DNA from: Trichomonas vaginalis G3
Lineage: Eukaryota; Parabasalia; Trichomonadida; Trichomonadidae
NCBI RefSeq assembly: GCF_026262505.1
Contig: NC_067206.1
Coordinates: forward strand, 38,391,660-38,455,659
Reading direction: 5' to 3'
Length of the DNA stretch: 64,000 nucleotides
Part shown: positions 18,317 to 26,875 of the stretch, piece after piece
Position numbering within the stretch: the stretch's first letter is position 1
Layout: the number at the start of each line of letters is the position of its first letter
Notes under the pieces: model-generated
Databases searched by the model: none
What the model was told of the DNA's origin: nothing
The model's input: only the letters and a program-made list of their open reading frames with translations
Made by a program: the position numbers and the translations under genes

Positions 18317-18334
18317 TTTTATTCTAGATAAAAT
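18317..18334. promoter_or_regulatory. Palindromic bidirectional promoter between fibre and 282-aa gene
   Basis: The 18 bp between two divergent ATGs read ttttattctagataaaat, nearly self-complementary around CTAGA. Each strand thus shows the element motif TTTTAT close to its own ATG. There is no room for a separate promoter or a long leader. Confidence 0.55.
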
Positions 18335-19183
18335 ATGCTTTCAATAGAAAAAGAAAATTCAAGAGTTGCTACAACTAAACCATTAGATGAACTTTTTACT
18401 AACGTAGGTCAAAAGTTTGAGACAGAGACCGTAAAGCATGAAGGCTATCGTTTTGACTACCCATTGAGATGGCTAAGAGACCCATCCGTCACAAAAGCTA
18501 TTGGCTTTCGTAGAATGAAGTTCATTTCAGAAGCCATACATGGTTTCCCATTTACGGTCGCTTTTGAAATTCGATACTATAACAAAGAAAAACGTACGTA
18601 TGAGAAATTTGAACAGGGAAAACTTTTACAAGTGAATTTGCTTGTAAACTTAGAAACAACTCTTCAAGCTTTTCAAGAAAAAATAAACGATATCTATCTC
18701 GAATATGCAAAACAGTACAACATTGACGAAGGAGAGTACCATCTCGATATTATATATGACAGGAAAAATGCAACTGTTAAAATCAATAGAATAGAAGACC
18801 TTGGAGAAGACGTTTATATTTCTACAAAATATAACAACTTGGCATGGTATAGATTTTTGAGGATGTTAAATCAGCCTGCAGCATATCCAGTACACCCGAA
18901 CTTTTATGAAGTCGAAAACCCTAATGGAACATATGAAAATGTTTTCGACTCAGATGCTATTATTGTTCATGCTTCATTTTCTGGCGCCCAAAACTCTTTT
19001 TTATGCTTGGCAAATGACTTTTACGAAAAACCTACAAAGCTATATGAACCACCGAGTGGAAGTATTTCAGACTTTCAAGTATGGTTTACTACAGATGGAA
19101 GAAAGAGAATAATTCCATTATACCACGCGTTTTACTTAGAACTTAGTTTCATATACAACTACTATCGAACGGTAAAAATATGA
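18335..19183 (+). CDS. Maverick structural candidate, paralogue of the 11781 gene (282 aa)
   Basis: This intact beta-rich protein starts MLSIEKENSRVATTKPLDEL, has YPLRWLRDPSVTKAIGFRRM, and ends with SISDFQVWFTTDGRKRIIPL and FYLELSFIYNYYR. It aligns end to end with the 286-residue protein at 11781-12641. Placed divergently beside the fibre gene, it may be a fibre-base or minor capsid protein (inference). The copy 2 version (31767-32614) is broken by several indels. Confidence 0.7.
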   Translation: MLSIEKENSRVATTKPLDELFTNVGQKFETETVKHEGYRFDYPLRWLRDPSVTKAIGFRRMKFISEAIHGFPFTVAFEIRYYNKEKRTYEKFEQGKLLQVNLLVNLETTLQAFQEKINDIYLEYAKQYNIDEGEYHLDIIYDRKNATVKINRIEDLGEDVYISTKYNNLAWYRFLRMLNQPAAYPVHPNFYEVENPNGTYENVFDSDAIIVHASFSGAQNSFLCLANDFYEKPTKLYEPPSGSISDFQVWFTTDGRKRIIPLYHAFYLELSFIYNYYRTVKI

Positions 19184-19187
19184 TTTT

Positions 19188-19430
19188 TTAATACGGTTGA
19201 GGTGTTGGATTTGGTTGCCAACTAGACTGTGGTGCAGGTTCAGGCTGTTGTATAACAGGAGCTTGTTCTTCTGGTTCAGGGTCTTTAGGTATAATACCAA
19301 CGAACTGACCTACTCTTTTGCCAATATTTTTGACTCCGTTCCAAATTCCTCTTCCGACAGATTTTATTCCATTCCATATACCTCTTCCAACATTTCGAAA
19401 GAAGTTTCCTATTCTTCCAAAGAAACCCAT
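19188..19430 (-). CDS. Small amphipathic glycine-rich protein (80 aa)
   Basis: Two imperfect repeats, GRGIWNGIKSVGRGIWNGVK, form an amphipathic basic helix with regularly spaced tryptophans and glycines. A Pro-Gln-Glu tail follows (PEPAPQSSWQPNPTPQPY). Copy 2 (32619-32861) is intact with four substitutions. Such composition is typical of membrane-active minor virion proteins. The cellular target is unknown. Confidence 0.65.
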   Translation of the reverse strand: MGFFGRIGNFFRNVGRGIWNGIKSVGRGIWNGVKNIGKRVGQFVGIIPKDPEPEEQAPVIQQPEPAPQSSWQPNPTPQPY

Positions 19431-19448
19431 TTTACTATATGTAAAAAT

Positions 19449-19811
19449 CTAATGTCCACCTAGTCTCTTACGTTTCCTTCTGAGTTCCATAGCATTCTTT
19501 AACTGGAGCTCATACATTCTATTTCTCCTCTGGTAGAAAACATATTCTGGGTCAACTCCTGTGTTCGCGTCATCTGCATAAAGTTGTTTATATCCCACTT
19601 CAGGGTTTGTATAAAACTCTTTCCATCTCATATTTGCATACCATGGTGGCAAACCTAACGCAGCGTCATTTGACATGGCAGTTTGCATTTGTACATCTGT
19701 TGGCACTTGACCATAGTTTGCCATTGCAGTTTGTATTCTAACTTCATTTGGAATATTCTCTGGGTTTGGTTGTCCAGGTTGCTGTGCATTCGCTAAGTTC
19801 TGTGCGTCCAT
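19449..19811 (-). CDS. Conserved Maverick protein of unknown function (120 aa)
   Basis: The N-terminus is Gln/Pro/Asn-rich with two repeats of the type RIQTAMANYGQVPTDVQMQT. It continues with LGLPPWYANMRWKEFYTNPE and ends in a basic segment RKRKRLGGH. Copy 2 (32880-33242) is intact with only two or three substitutions. The basic tail could contact DNA. No family recognised. Confidence 0.65.
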   Translation of the reverse strand: MDAQNLANAQQPGQPNPENIPNEVRIQTAMANYGQVPTDVQMQTAMSNDAALGLPPWYANMRWKEFYTNPEVGYKQLYADDANTGVDPEYVFYQRRNRMYELQLKNAMELRRKRKRLGGH

Positions 19812-19834
19812 TTAATATTAGATAAAAATATCTC

Positions 19835-19966
19835 TTACGAGTACATATACTGGACATTTGCAGGCATTGGTTCATCTTCATATTCTCTATATCTTTCTGC
19901 CACGTCAAATAAGTAAATGACACAATGGAAAAAACCTAAAACAAGAAGTCCTATTTCAAACCACAT
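19835..19966 (-). CDS. Single-pass membrane microprotein (43 aa)
   Basis: A hydrophobic N-terminus (WFEIGLLVLGFFHCVIYLF, residues 2-20) suits one membrane segment, followed by a charged tail EREYEDE-like and PANVQYMYS. Copy 2 (33266-33397) has the same 43 codons with one Arg to Lys change. The start lies inside the last codons of the Dam methyltransferase gene, a 16-nt overlap in another frame. Function unknown. Confidence 0.6.
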   Translation of the reverse strand: MWFEIGLLVLGFFHCVIYLFDVAERYREYEDEPMPANVQYMYS

Positions 19967-20768
19967 TTACTTACTAGTAAAATTTCTTTGTTATGACACT
20001 TTCTCCAGTTTATAGGACCTCTCTCATATTCTATCTTATCGTATCTAAACTCATAGTCATGTATGTCCTCTAACCATCTCATGACACTTTCCAAACCACT
20101 TTTATCGGATGTAAAGTAAAAGCATGGATGGTTATGTAAAACGTCTAAAGTTTCTAAAGAGTCTCTCAAAGTCCAGTCTACTTGGTATTGAAAATCCCAT
20201 GTGTTATAGAACGGCGGGTCCACTATAAAGAAAACATTTTCCTTGTCTTTATATTTTTCATACAACTCTGTCCAATGACATCTCACAAACTCTATACCCT
20301 CAATATATTTTTCTATGTCCTCTTTGAAAACATTTGTATAGTTAAGATATAAAACTTTTGACATAAGTGTTTCAATGTCATGAACTCTTATAGCACCACT
20401 ATATAATAGTCTAGCAGATATACTATCCCAGTCAATATACTCTGCCTTTTTCAAAACCTCTCTGACAGTATTTTCTTATCTAATGGTATACGTTCCATCT
20501 TACCTATAGGTATCTTTTCTTTTAACTCTTTCAATATTTTGTTTGTGTCTGGTATATGTTTGAGACGGTTCATATAGTTGTCGAAGTCATTGCATATAAT
20601 CTTTGAGTCAGGAAATATTGTATGGCACAAATGAGATATATAGAAACTTCCACCGAACAAGTCTACAAATGTTAGACCATTCGGTAGTTTCTTAAGTTCT
20701 CTCAATAGAATATCTTTACATCTACTCTTATTTCCAAAGAAGGGTAACGGTGGTTTTGTAAAATTCAT
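19951..20768 (-). pseudogene. Dam-type N6-adenine DNA methyltransferase, one frameshift
   Basis: The first frame (20768-20451) has LPFFGNKSRCKDIL and motif I FVDLFGGSF; the second (about 20460-19951) has the catalytic motif IV VDPPFYNTWDF and a target-recognition region. The shift near 20465 (Mav2 has an extra base run there) breaks this copy, while copy 2 (33382-34200) is intact. The enzyme type methylates adenine N6, the methyl mark reported as dominant in T. vaginalis. It may mark or protect element DNA (inference). Confidence 0.85.
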
Positions 20769-20929
20769 TTTATATACAATAAAAATGTTTTTTCCCTGAA
20801 AAGTGACAGAAAAGTGACAAACATGAAAACTACTCGGTTAAGGTTTTTGACAGATGTTTTGTTGTGACTTCTTCGTAAAGACTTTGTTGAGATTTCTTCG
20901 TAAATGAGTGTAAATGACCCAAAAATATA

Positions 20930-20983
20930 TTTTAGGGTAGAAGGGTATATCTACCCCGTTTTCTACCCTCATTTCTACCCTCT
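20930..20983 (-). repeat. Palindromic word element 6 (GGGTAGA type)
   Basis: It lies inside the 25-bp satellite, in minus orientation, followed by the leader complement TCTTGAATTTTCATGAATTT. Confidence 0.85.
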
Positions 20984-21202
20984 TGAATTTTCATGAATTT
21001 CTTCGTAAAGACTTTGTTAAGACTTCTTCGTAAAGACTTTGTCAAGATTTCTTCGTAAAGACTTTGTTAAGACTTCTTCGTAAAGACTTTGTTGAGATTT
21101 CATCGTAAAGACTTTGTTAAGATTTCTTCGTAAAGACTTTGTTGAGATTTCTTCGTAAATGACCCTAGTAGTATATTTTTGGTGTAAAATTCATGAAAAT
21201 TC

Positions 21203-21267
21203 AAGAGGGTAGAAATGAGGGTAGAAAACGGGGTAGATATACCCTTCTACCCTAAAATATATTTTTG
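21203..21267 (+). repeat. Palindromic word element 7 (GGGTAGA type)
   Basis: Plus orientation; together with element 6 it makes a large inverted pair (about 220 bp between them) inside the satellite. Words, centre and TAAAATATATTTTT flank are conserved. Confidence 0.85.
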
Positions 21268-21659
21268 GGTCATTTACACTCATGAACTTTCTTGTCTATG
21301 TTTTGTTAAGATTTCTTCGTAAAGACTTTGTTGAGATTTCATCGTAAATATTTTGTCAAGACTTCTTCATAAAGACTTTGTCAAGATTTCTTCGTAAATG
21401 TTTTGTCAAGACTTCTTCATAAAGACTTTGTCAAGACTTCTTCGTAAAGACTTTGTCAAGACTTCTTCGTAAAGACTTTGTCAAGACTTCTTCGTAAAGA
21501 CTTTGTCAAGACTTCTTCGTAAAGACTTTGTTGAGATTTCTTCGTAAATGTTTTGTCAAGACTTCTTCGTAAATGTTTTGTCAAGACTTCTTCGTAAAGA
21601 CTTTGTTGAGATTTCTTCGTAAATGTTTTGTCAAGACTTCATTTATACTAAACATCTTC

Positions 21660-21696
21660 GGGGCTAGAGGGCACGAAGTGCCTGGAAGCCCCACTA

Positions 21697-21730
<34 letters not shown>
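21660..21730 (+). repeat. Maverick copy 1 right terminus: hairpin plus poly-T
   Basis: The hairpin has the outer stem GGGGCT/AGCCCC and the inner stem GGGCAC-GAA-GTGCC. It is followed by CACTACCC and 31 T. The same arrangement ends copy 2 at 34432-34488. Confidence 0.75.
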
Positions 21731-21732
<2 letters not shown>

Positions 21733-22377
21733 TAGTAGGATGCTGAGAAACCAATGTTGGGATTGTTGATTCTTGATCCTTAGCTTTTTTGTTAGAACTC
21801 CATATTCTTTACGAAACAAAGAAGTATCTTTTACTTCAAGGCCATCATTTGTGAATGATCTTCATCTTTGGCCTACAATTCATTCAAATTCCAACAATTT
21901 GGCATTTTTGATACGGTACTATGCAATTCTATGGATTTCACACAAACAAAAGCCAGATATATGAAATATGGTGAGCACCAAGAGAGCATTGTGCCATCTT
22001 GTCACTCTTATTTAATCAAACATAATAAAATTACTCAATATACTCAAATTTACCATAACATCCTAAAAATAATGCGTTCACATATATTGAATGCCATTAT
22101 TTAAAGTTCAAATATAATTTTTTTGAATTAGCTTTGCTCATTAGGTTATAGCCATATCTTATTCTATCTTGAGGCTGCCAAACAAATTTAATACATTGAA
22201 GTAATGACTAATCAAAACACATAAAATATCAAATGAATTATTTAATACTACGTGTAATTTGATTATCCTTGCCTGTACTTTGAAAAACATAACATTGGAA
22301 TCGATAGGATGTCTTGATGTTGAGCTATTATCGCTTTCATTGTGTAATGAATCATCTAAATTCAAACTTGTTTAAAA
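21731..22377. other. Non-coding host flank, nothing recognised
   Basis: The sequence is unique and AT-rich and starts right after the T tract. No conserved frame, RNA or repeat was seen; short frames here lack protein-like composition. Confidence 0.5.
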
Positions 22378-22378
22378 A

Positions 22379-22385
22379 TCACTCC
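22379..22385 (+). promoter_or_regulatory. Possible initiator (TCACTCC)
   Basis: TCA followed by CTCC lies 19 nt before the ATG at 22400. It fits the trichomonad initiator TCA-Y-W-Y-W at all but the last position. Confidence 0.35.
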
Positions 22386-22399
22386 GAAAAGTGACAAAA

Positions 22400-23347
22400 A
22401 TGATTTCGTTTCTTTTTAATTTCATATCATCAAAAGAAATATCAGAACCAGGATTTTACGACATTTCATTACAGTCTCAAGAGAGGTTAATTATCAATAC
22501 TAAAAATGGCAAAAACAGCGCTCATATTTTTTCAAAAGTAAAAAGCTCGGTTGAAGCAACAATAGAAACATGGAATTTAACAAATTCCAATTTCATAAAT
22601 AAAATCGATGACTTCCAAGCCGTTACTATTACTGGTGAAATCTCCAAATCTCAAATAACATTCACATCTGATGTTACGCTTAAATTATGGCTATTACCAG
22701 CAACAGAATGTGCTGGTGGTGCAAACTATTATCAAACAAAGCAATACCTCGTTGATGAACTCACTCCATCCACATTTTTAAAGGAAAACGTATGCGTATT
22801 CTCGAATTTCGATAGAGAAGGAACAGTAAAAGCCTTTATGGAGCGTCGTAAGAACCAAGGAAATCCAAATCTTGTTTATATGAAAGCCGAAAACTCAAAA
22901 GTTGTTCCTACAACAATATGCAATTATTCTCAATGCGAGTTCGTTGGCAATAACGATGGCTACATTAAATACTCAAATTTCGGAGATAATACAACATTTA
23001 TTTATAAACTCGAATTTGCAGAGAATACAACTACAGATATCTGCAACAGAAAGATAATTCCTATTGTTAACGTGAATAGCATGGAAGATAGGTTCTTCAA
23101 ACCTCTCAGACACGAATTAGATTGTTCTAAGCCTGCATCACCAGATCACTCTTACTATAACTTCTACTACGCTACAGGAATACTCATAGTATTATGCGCT
23201 GTATGCTTATTTGCTGTTTACAAAGGTTGGTGCGCAAAATTATCTTATAAAGTATTTGGAGGCAACAATGGAGAGCCAACTATTCAGAATATCGACGAAG
23301 ATCTCGTTGATGATATTGCTATCGATGATGCCGAAGAAGACGCCTAA
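22400..23347 (+). CDS. Single-pass membrane protein, host, unknown function (315 aa)
   Basis: The ATG at 22400 is the first in frame. The short hydrophobic start MISFLFNFI could be a weak signal peptide. The ectodomain of about 245 residues is beta-rich with cysteines (TECAGG, ENVCVFSN, CNYSQCEF, DICNR, ELDCS), likely paired, and several NxT/S sites. A membrane segment YATGILIVLCAVCLFAVY (about 258-275) is followed by a 40-residue acidic tail (IDEDLVDDIAIDDAEEDA). It looks like a type I surface or endomembrane protein. The stop TAAAAA overlaps the TAAA polyadenylation signal used by trichomonads. Confidence 0.7.
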   Translation: MISFLFNFISSKEISEPGFYDISLQSQERLIINTKNGKNSAHIFSKVKSSVEATIETWNLTNSNFINKIDDFQAVTITGEISKSQITFTSDVTLKLWLLPATECAGGANYYQTKQYLVDELTPSTFLKENVCVFSNFDREGTVKAFMERRKNQGNPNLVYMKAENSKVVPTTICNYSQCEFVGNNDGYIKYSNFGDNTTFIYKLEFAENTTTDICNRKIIPIVNVNSMEDRFFKPLRHELDCSKPASPDHSYYNFYYATGILIVLCAVCLFAVYKGWCAKLSYKVFGGNNGEPTIQNIDEDLVDDIAIDDAEEDA

Positions 23348-23983
23348 AAATTTTGTTTTTGCAAAGTTACGAATAAACTATTATTTTTATAGTTATTTTT
23401 TGAATACAAATATATCTTTTGGAGCTGGGAGAAGTTGCTTTTGCCAATATCGCTGCTCCTTCATGATTTTTTTTTTAGATTTTTTTATTCTTGTATTATA
23501 AGGATAGATCTGTTAAATATCGGCTCCAAGAACTTCATTTGAAGAAATTAGCCTATGCTGAACTAGAGCTTGGTACAGACGTTCTCTCATGATTAGATTC
23601 CTCTCCAAATCGGTGTTTCAAGAATCATAACATAAGGAATTGTTTGCAAAGCTTCAATCTTACCATACCCCAAGGCTTAATATTTTAATTCAGAGCCAAG
23701 TTCCTCTCTAATATACCCTTGTCTCGGAGGAACTTGGACCTGAAGAGTTAAATTGCGTGATATGACCTAAATGAATGACACAGTTGTAATATGAATGGTA
23801 TTACAGGAGAGAAAGGGACAAACTATCCAGTGTCACTTTTCAAAGGAATAAAAAAAATAATAAAGATGAAATAATAACATGAAATCTTATATAAATATAA
23901 TTTTATCTAAATAGATAAATGAATTAAGCAGTTTACAGTTATATATATTTAATGAGAGACAATATCTAGTTCTATGGTAGAAA
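23348..23983. other. Intergenic stretch, nothing recognised
   Basis: About 640 bp of AT-rich unique DNA. An isolated GTGTCACTTTT initiator-like motif at about 23831-23841 has no gene behind it; the satellite follows. Confidence 0.5.
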
Positions 23984-25890
23984 TGACTCTTAGACTCAAA
24001 TAAGTAACACAGATAGAAAGTACTCAGTATAACAATTATATATGTACACTCAAAGTTAGTCGCTGCTAAAATCTTAACCTTGCATTTCGGGAAAATCTGA
24101 CAAATGGCTCTTAGACTCAAATAAGTAACACAGATAGAAAGTACTCAGTATAACAATTATATATGTACACTCAAAGTTAGTCGCTGCTAAAATCTTAACC
24201 TTGCATTTCGGGAAAATCTGACAAATGGCTCTTAGACTCAAATAAGTAACACAGATAGAAAGTACTCAGTATAACAATTATATATGTACACTCAAAGTTA
24301 GTCGCTGCTAAAATCTTAACCTTGCATTTCGGGAAAATCTGACAAATGGCTCTTAGACTCAAATAAGTAACACAGATAGAAAGTACTCAGTATAACAATT
24401 ATATATGTACACTCAAAGTTAGTCGCTGCTAAAATCTTAACCTTGCATTTCGGGAAAATCTGACAAATGGCTCTTAGACTCAAATAAGTAACACAGATAG
24501 AAAGTACTCAGTATAACAATTATATATGTACACTCAAAGTTAGTCGCTGCTAAAATCTTAACCTTGCATTTCGGGAAAATCTGACAAATGGCTCTTAGAC
24601 TCAAATAAGTAACACAGATAGAAAGTACTCAGTATAACAATTATATATGTACACTCAAAGTTAGTCGCTGCTAAAATCTTAACCTTGCATTTCGGGAAAA
24701 TCTGACAAATGGCTCTTAGACTCAAATAAGTAACACAGATAGAAAGTACTCAGTATAACAATTATATATGTACACTCAAAGTTAGTCGCTGCTAAAATCT
24801 TAACCTTGCATTTCGGGAAAATCTGACAAATGGCTCTTAGACTCAAATAAGTAACACAGATAGAAAGTACTCAGTATAACAATTATATATGTACACTCAA
24901 AGTTAGTCGCTGCTAAAATCTTAACCTTGCATTTCGGGAAAATCTGACAAATGGCTCTTAGACTCAAATAAGTAACACAGATAGAAAGTACTCAGTATAA
25001 CAATTATATATGTACACTCAAAGTTAGTCGCTGCTAAAATCTTAACCTTGCATTTCGGGAAAATCTGACAAATGGCTCTTAGACTCAAATAAGTAACACA
25101 GATAGAAAGTACTCAGTATAACAATTATATATGTACACTCAAAGTTAGTCGCTGCTAAAATCTTAACCTTGCATTTCGGGAAAATCTGACAAATGGCTCT
25201 TAGACTCAAATAAGTAACACAGATAGAAAGTACTCAGTATAACAATTATATATGTACACTCAAAGTTAGTCGCTGCTAAAATCTTAACCTTGCATTTCGG
25301 GAAAATCTGACAAATGGCTCTTAGACTCAAATAAGTAACACAGATAGAAAGTACTCAGTATAACAATTATATATGTACACTCAAAGTTAGTCGCTGCTAA
25401 AATCTTAACCTTGCATTTCGGGAAAATCTGACAAATGGCTCTTAGACTCAAATAAGTAACACAGATAGAAAGTACTCAGTATAACAATTATATATGTACA
25501 CTCAAAGTTAGTCGCTGCTAAAATCTTAACCTTGCATTTCGGGAAAATCTGACAAATGGCTCTTAGACTCAAATAAGTAACACAGATAGAAAGTACTCAG
25601 TATAACAATTATATATGTACACTCAAAGTTAGTCGCTGCTAAAATCTTAACCTTGCATTTCGGGAAAATCTGACAAATGGCTCTTAGACTCAAATAAGTA
25701 ACACAGATAGAAAGTACTCAGTATAACAATTATATATGTACACTCAAAGTTAGTCGCTGCTAAAATCTTAACCTTGCATTTCGGGAAAATCTGACAAATG
25801 GCTCTTAGACTCAAATAAGTAACACAGATAGAAAGTACTCAGTATAACAATTATATATGTACACTCAAAGTTAGTCGCTGCTAAAATCTT
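23984..25890. repeat. 121-bp satellite array, at least 15.7 copies
   Basis: A 121-bp unit (for example from ctcttagactcaaataagta to a ttcgggaaaatctgacaaat stretch) repeats with essentially no differences after the first copy, up to the assembly gap. The near-perfect identity means recent amplification or ongoing homogenisation. The true copy number is unknown because the array runs into the gap. Confidence 0.95.
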
Positions 25891-25990
25891 NNNNNNNNNN
25901 NNNNNNNNNNNNNNNNNNNNNNNNNNNNNNNNNNNNNNNNNNNNNNNNNNNNNNNNNNNNNNNNNNNNNNNNNNNNNNNNNNNNNNNNNN
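25891..25990. other. Assembly gap (100 N)
   Basis: One hundred undetermined bases, probably a placeholder of fixed size. The satellite lies on the left and Maverick sequence on the right, so the left end of copy 2 is lost here. Confidence 0.95.
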
Positions 25991-26027
25991 AATTTTTCTC
26001 ACAAATTGAGAGCTTTTACGGGAAATT

Positions 26028-26112
26028 TGTTCTGAAAAAGTACAAGTCTTGTTCTGAAAAAGTACAAGTATTGTTCTGAAGCAGTGCAAGTATTGTTCTG
26101 AAAAAGTACAAT
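26028..26112. repeat. 22-bp tandem repeat, four units
   Basis: Units of tgttctgaaaaagtacaagt plus two bases repeat about four times, with one variant (tctgaagcagtgcaag). It is the first recognisable sequence after the gap. Confidence 0.75.
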
Positions 26113-26152
26113 GGACAACATCGAGCCATTAGATGAGTTTTGTGTGTTTTCT

Positions 26153-26216
26153 ACGATGTTAGAAAAGTGGTTAGAAAACGTGTTAGATCTAACATGCTAA
26201 CATAAACTTTATTTTT
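26153..26216 (+). repeat. Palindromic word element 8 (GTTAGA type)
   Basis: GATGTTAGAAAA, GGTTAGAAAA and GTGTTAGA precede the perfect centre GTTAGATCTAAC and then ATGCTAACATAAACTTTATT, where the usual TAAAATATATTTT flank has diverged. Confidence 0.75.
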
Positions 26217-26255
26217 CAATACTTTTTCTATCTTAAGGAAATTCATGAAAATTCA

Positions 26256-26318
26256 ACGGGTGAAAAAACAGGTGAAAAAACGGGTGAGATCTAACCTCTT
26301 CACCTAAAATATATTTTT
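26256..26318 (+). repeat. Palindromic word element 9 (GGTGA type)
   Basis: Three GGTGA words with AAAAA spacers, a centre GGTGAGATCTAACC (one mismatch), the inverted word CTTCACC and the conserved flank TAAAATATATTTTT. The leader CTATCTTAAGGAAATTCATG is kept. Confidence 0.85.
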
Positions 26319-26351
26319 GCCGAATTCTGTATAAAACTCATGAGTTTTCTA

Positions 26352-26414
26352 CGATGTTAGAAAAAATGTTAGAAAACGTGTTAGATCTAACATGCTACCC
26401 TAAAATATATTTTT
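26352..26414 (+). repeat. Palindromic word element 10 (TGTTAGA type)
   Basis: Three TGTTAGA words, the perfect centre GTTAGATCTAAC, then ATGCTACCC and the flank TAAAATATATTTTT. The second inverted word keeps the older TACCC spelling. Confidence 0.85.
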
Positions 26415-26471
26415 CAATACTTTTTTTCTATCTTAAGGAAATTCATGAAAATTCAAGAGGGTGAGAAAAGA

Positions 26472-26566
26472 GGTGAAGCCAAAAGTGGCTCGACCTCAAA
26501 ACAAGCATTTTGTGAAGAATATAGCAACCGCCGGAATTCCGGCGGTTGGTTTTTATACAAAATTCA
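26472..26566 (+). pseudogene. KilA-N gene fragment with 22-bp palindrome
   Basis: After the hairpin-like GCCAAAAGTGGC, the plus strand reads AFCEEYSNRRNSGGWFLYKI, matching AFCEEYTNPRKKAGCFLYKI of the KilA-N gene at 10344-11006, which is on the minus strand of copy 1. At 26525-26546 the fragment contains a perfect 22-bp palindrome, AACCGCCGGAA and its complement. Both ends are replaced by word elements, so the rest of the gene is gone. Confidence 0.7.
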
Positions 26567-26615
26567 ACGGGTGAAAAAAGAGGTGAGATCTAACATGCTA
26601 CCCTAAAATATATTT
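26565..26615 (+). repeat. Palindromic word element 11 (GGTGA type, short)
   Basis: Two GGTGA words, a GGTGAGATCTAAC centre, ATGCTACCC and TAAAATATATTTTT. It is a shortened member fused to the KilA-N fragment. Confidence 0.75.
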
Positions 26616-26802
26616 TTGGTTCATTTACACTCATTGCGATGAAGAAGTCTTGACATTTTCCCGACTGTTGTCGAAATGTCATGTTGTCACCATTTTCAAA
26701 AAGATGTTAAATGACCGAGTGACCGAGTGACATGGTGACCCCTTCAGTAAACATCTCATTTTAACTCACTTTTTTTCTATCTTAAGGAAATTCATGAAAA
26801 TT

Positions 26803-26875
26803 CAAGAGGGTGAAAAATTAGGTGAGAAAAGAGGTGAGAAAAGAGGTGAGATCTAACATGCTAACATAAACTCAC
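26803..26875 (+). repeat. Palindromic word element 12 (GGTGAGA type, expanded)
   Basis: Four GGTGA(GA) words instead of three, the centre GGTGAGATCTAAC and ATGCTAACATAAACTCAC. The normal AT flank is lost and the element abuts the stop of the next minus-strand gene, as element 5 does in copy 1. Confidence 0.75.

Larger units (their letters stand above)
20850..21650. repeat. Subterminal 25-bp satellite
   Basis: More than twenty imperfect copies of a 25-bp unit (gacttcttcgtaaagacttt gtcaa) fill the space from the methyltransferase to the right terminus. Variants alternate gactt/gattt and tcaag/ttgag. Two palindromic word elements (20930 and 21203) interrupt the array. Copy 2 lacks the array entirely. 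Confidence 0.85.
1..21730. mobile_element. Maverick/Polinton copy 1 (left end outside window)
   Basis: The stretch contains the Polinton hallmark set: double jelly-roll capsid, A32-like ATPase, DNA polymerase B and retroviral-type integrase, plus an SF3 helicase, KilA-N proteins, a fibre and a Dam methyltransferase. The right boundary is placed at a 31-nt T tract (21700-21730) after a terminal hairpin, because copy 2 ends in the same hairpin plus T tract and the flanks then differ. The left end, and with it the terminal inverted repeat and target duplication, lies before position 1. Many genes are frameshifted, so this copy is probably not autonomous as assembled. Confidence 0.9.

Noticed and set aside
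23984-25890. CRISPR-like array of regular repeats
   Set aside because: The whole 121-bp unit is repeated without unique spacers, and the organism is a eukaryote; it is a satellite.
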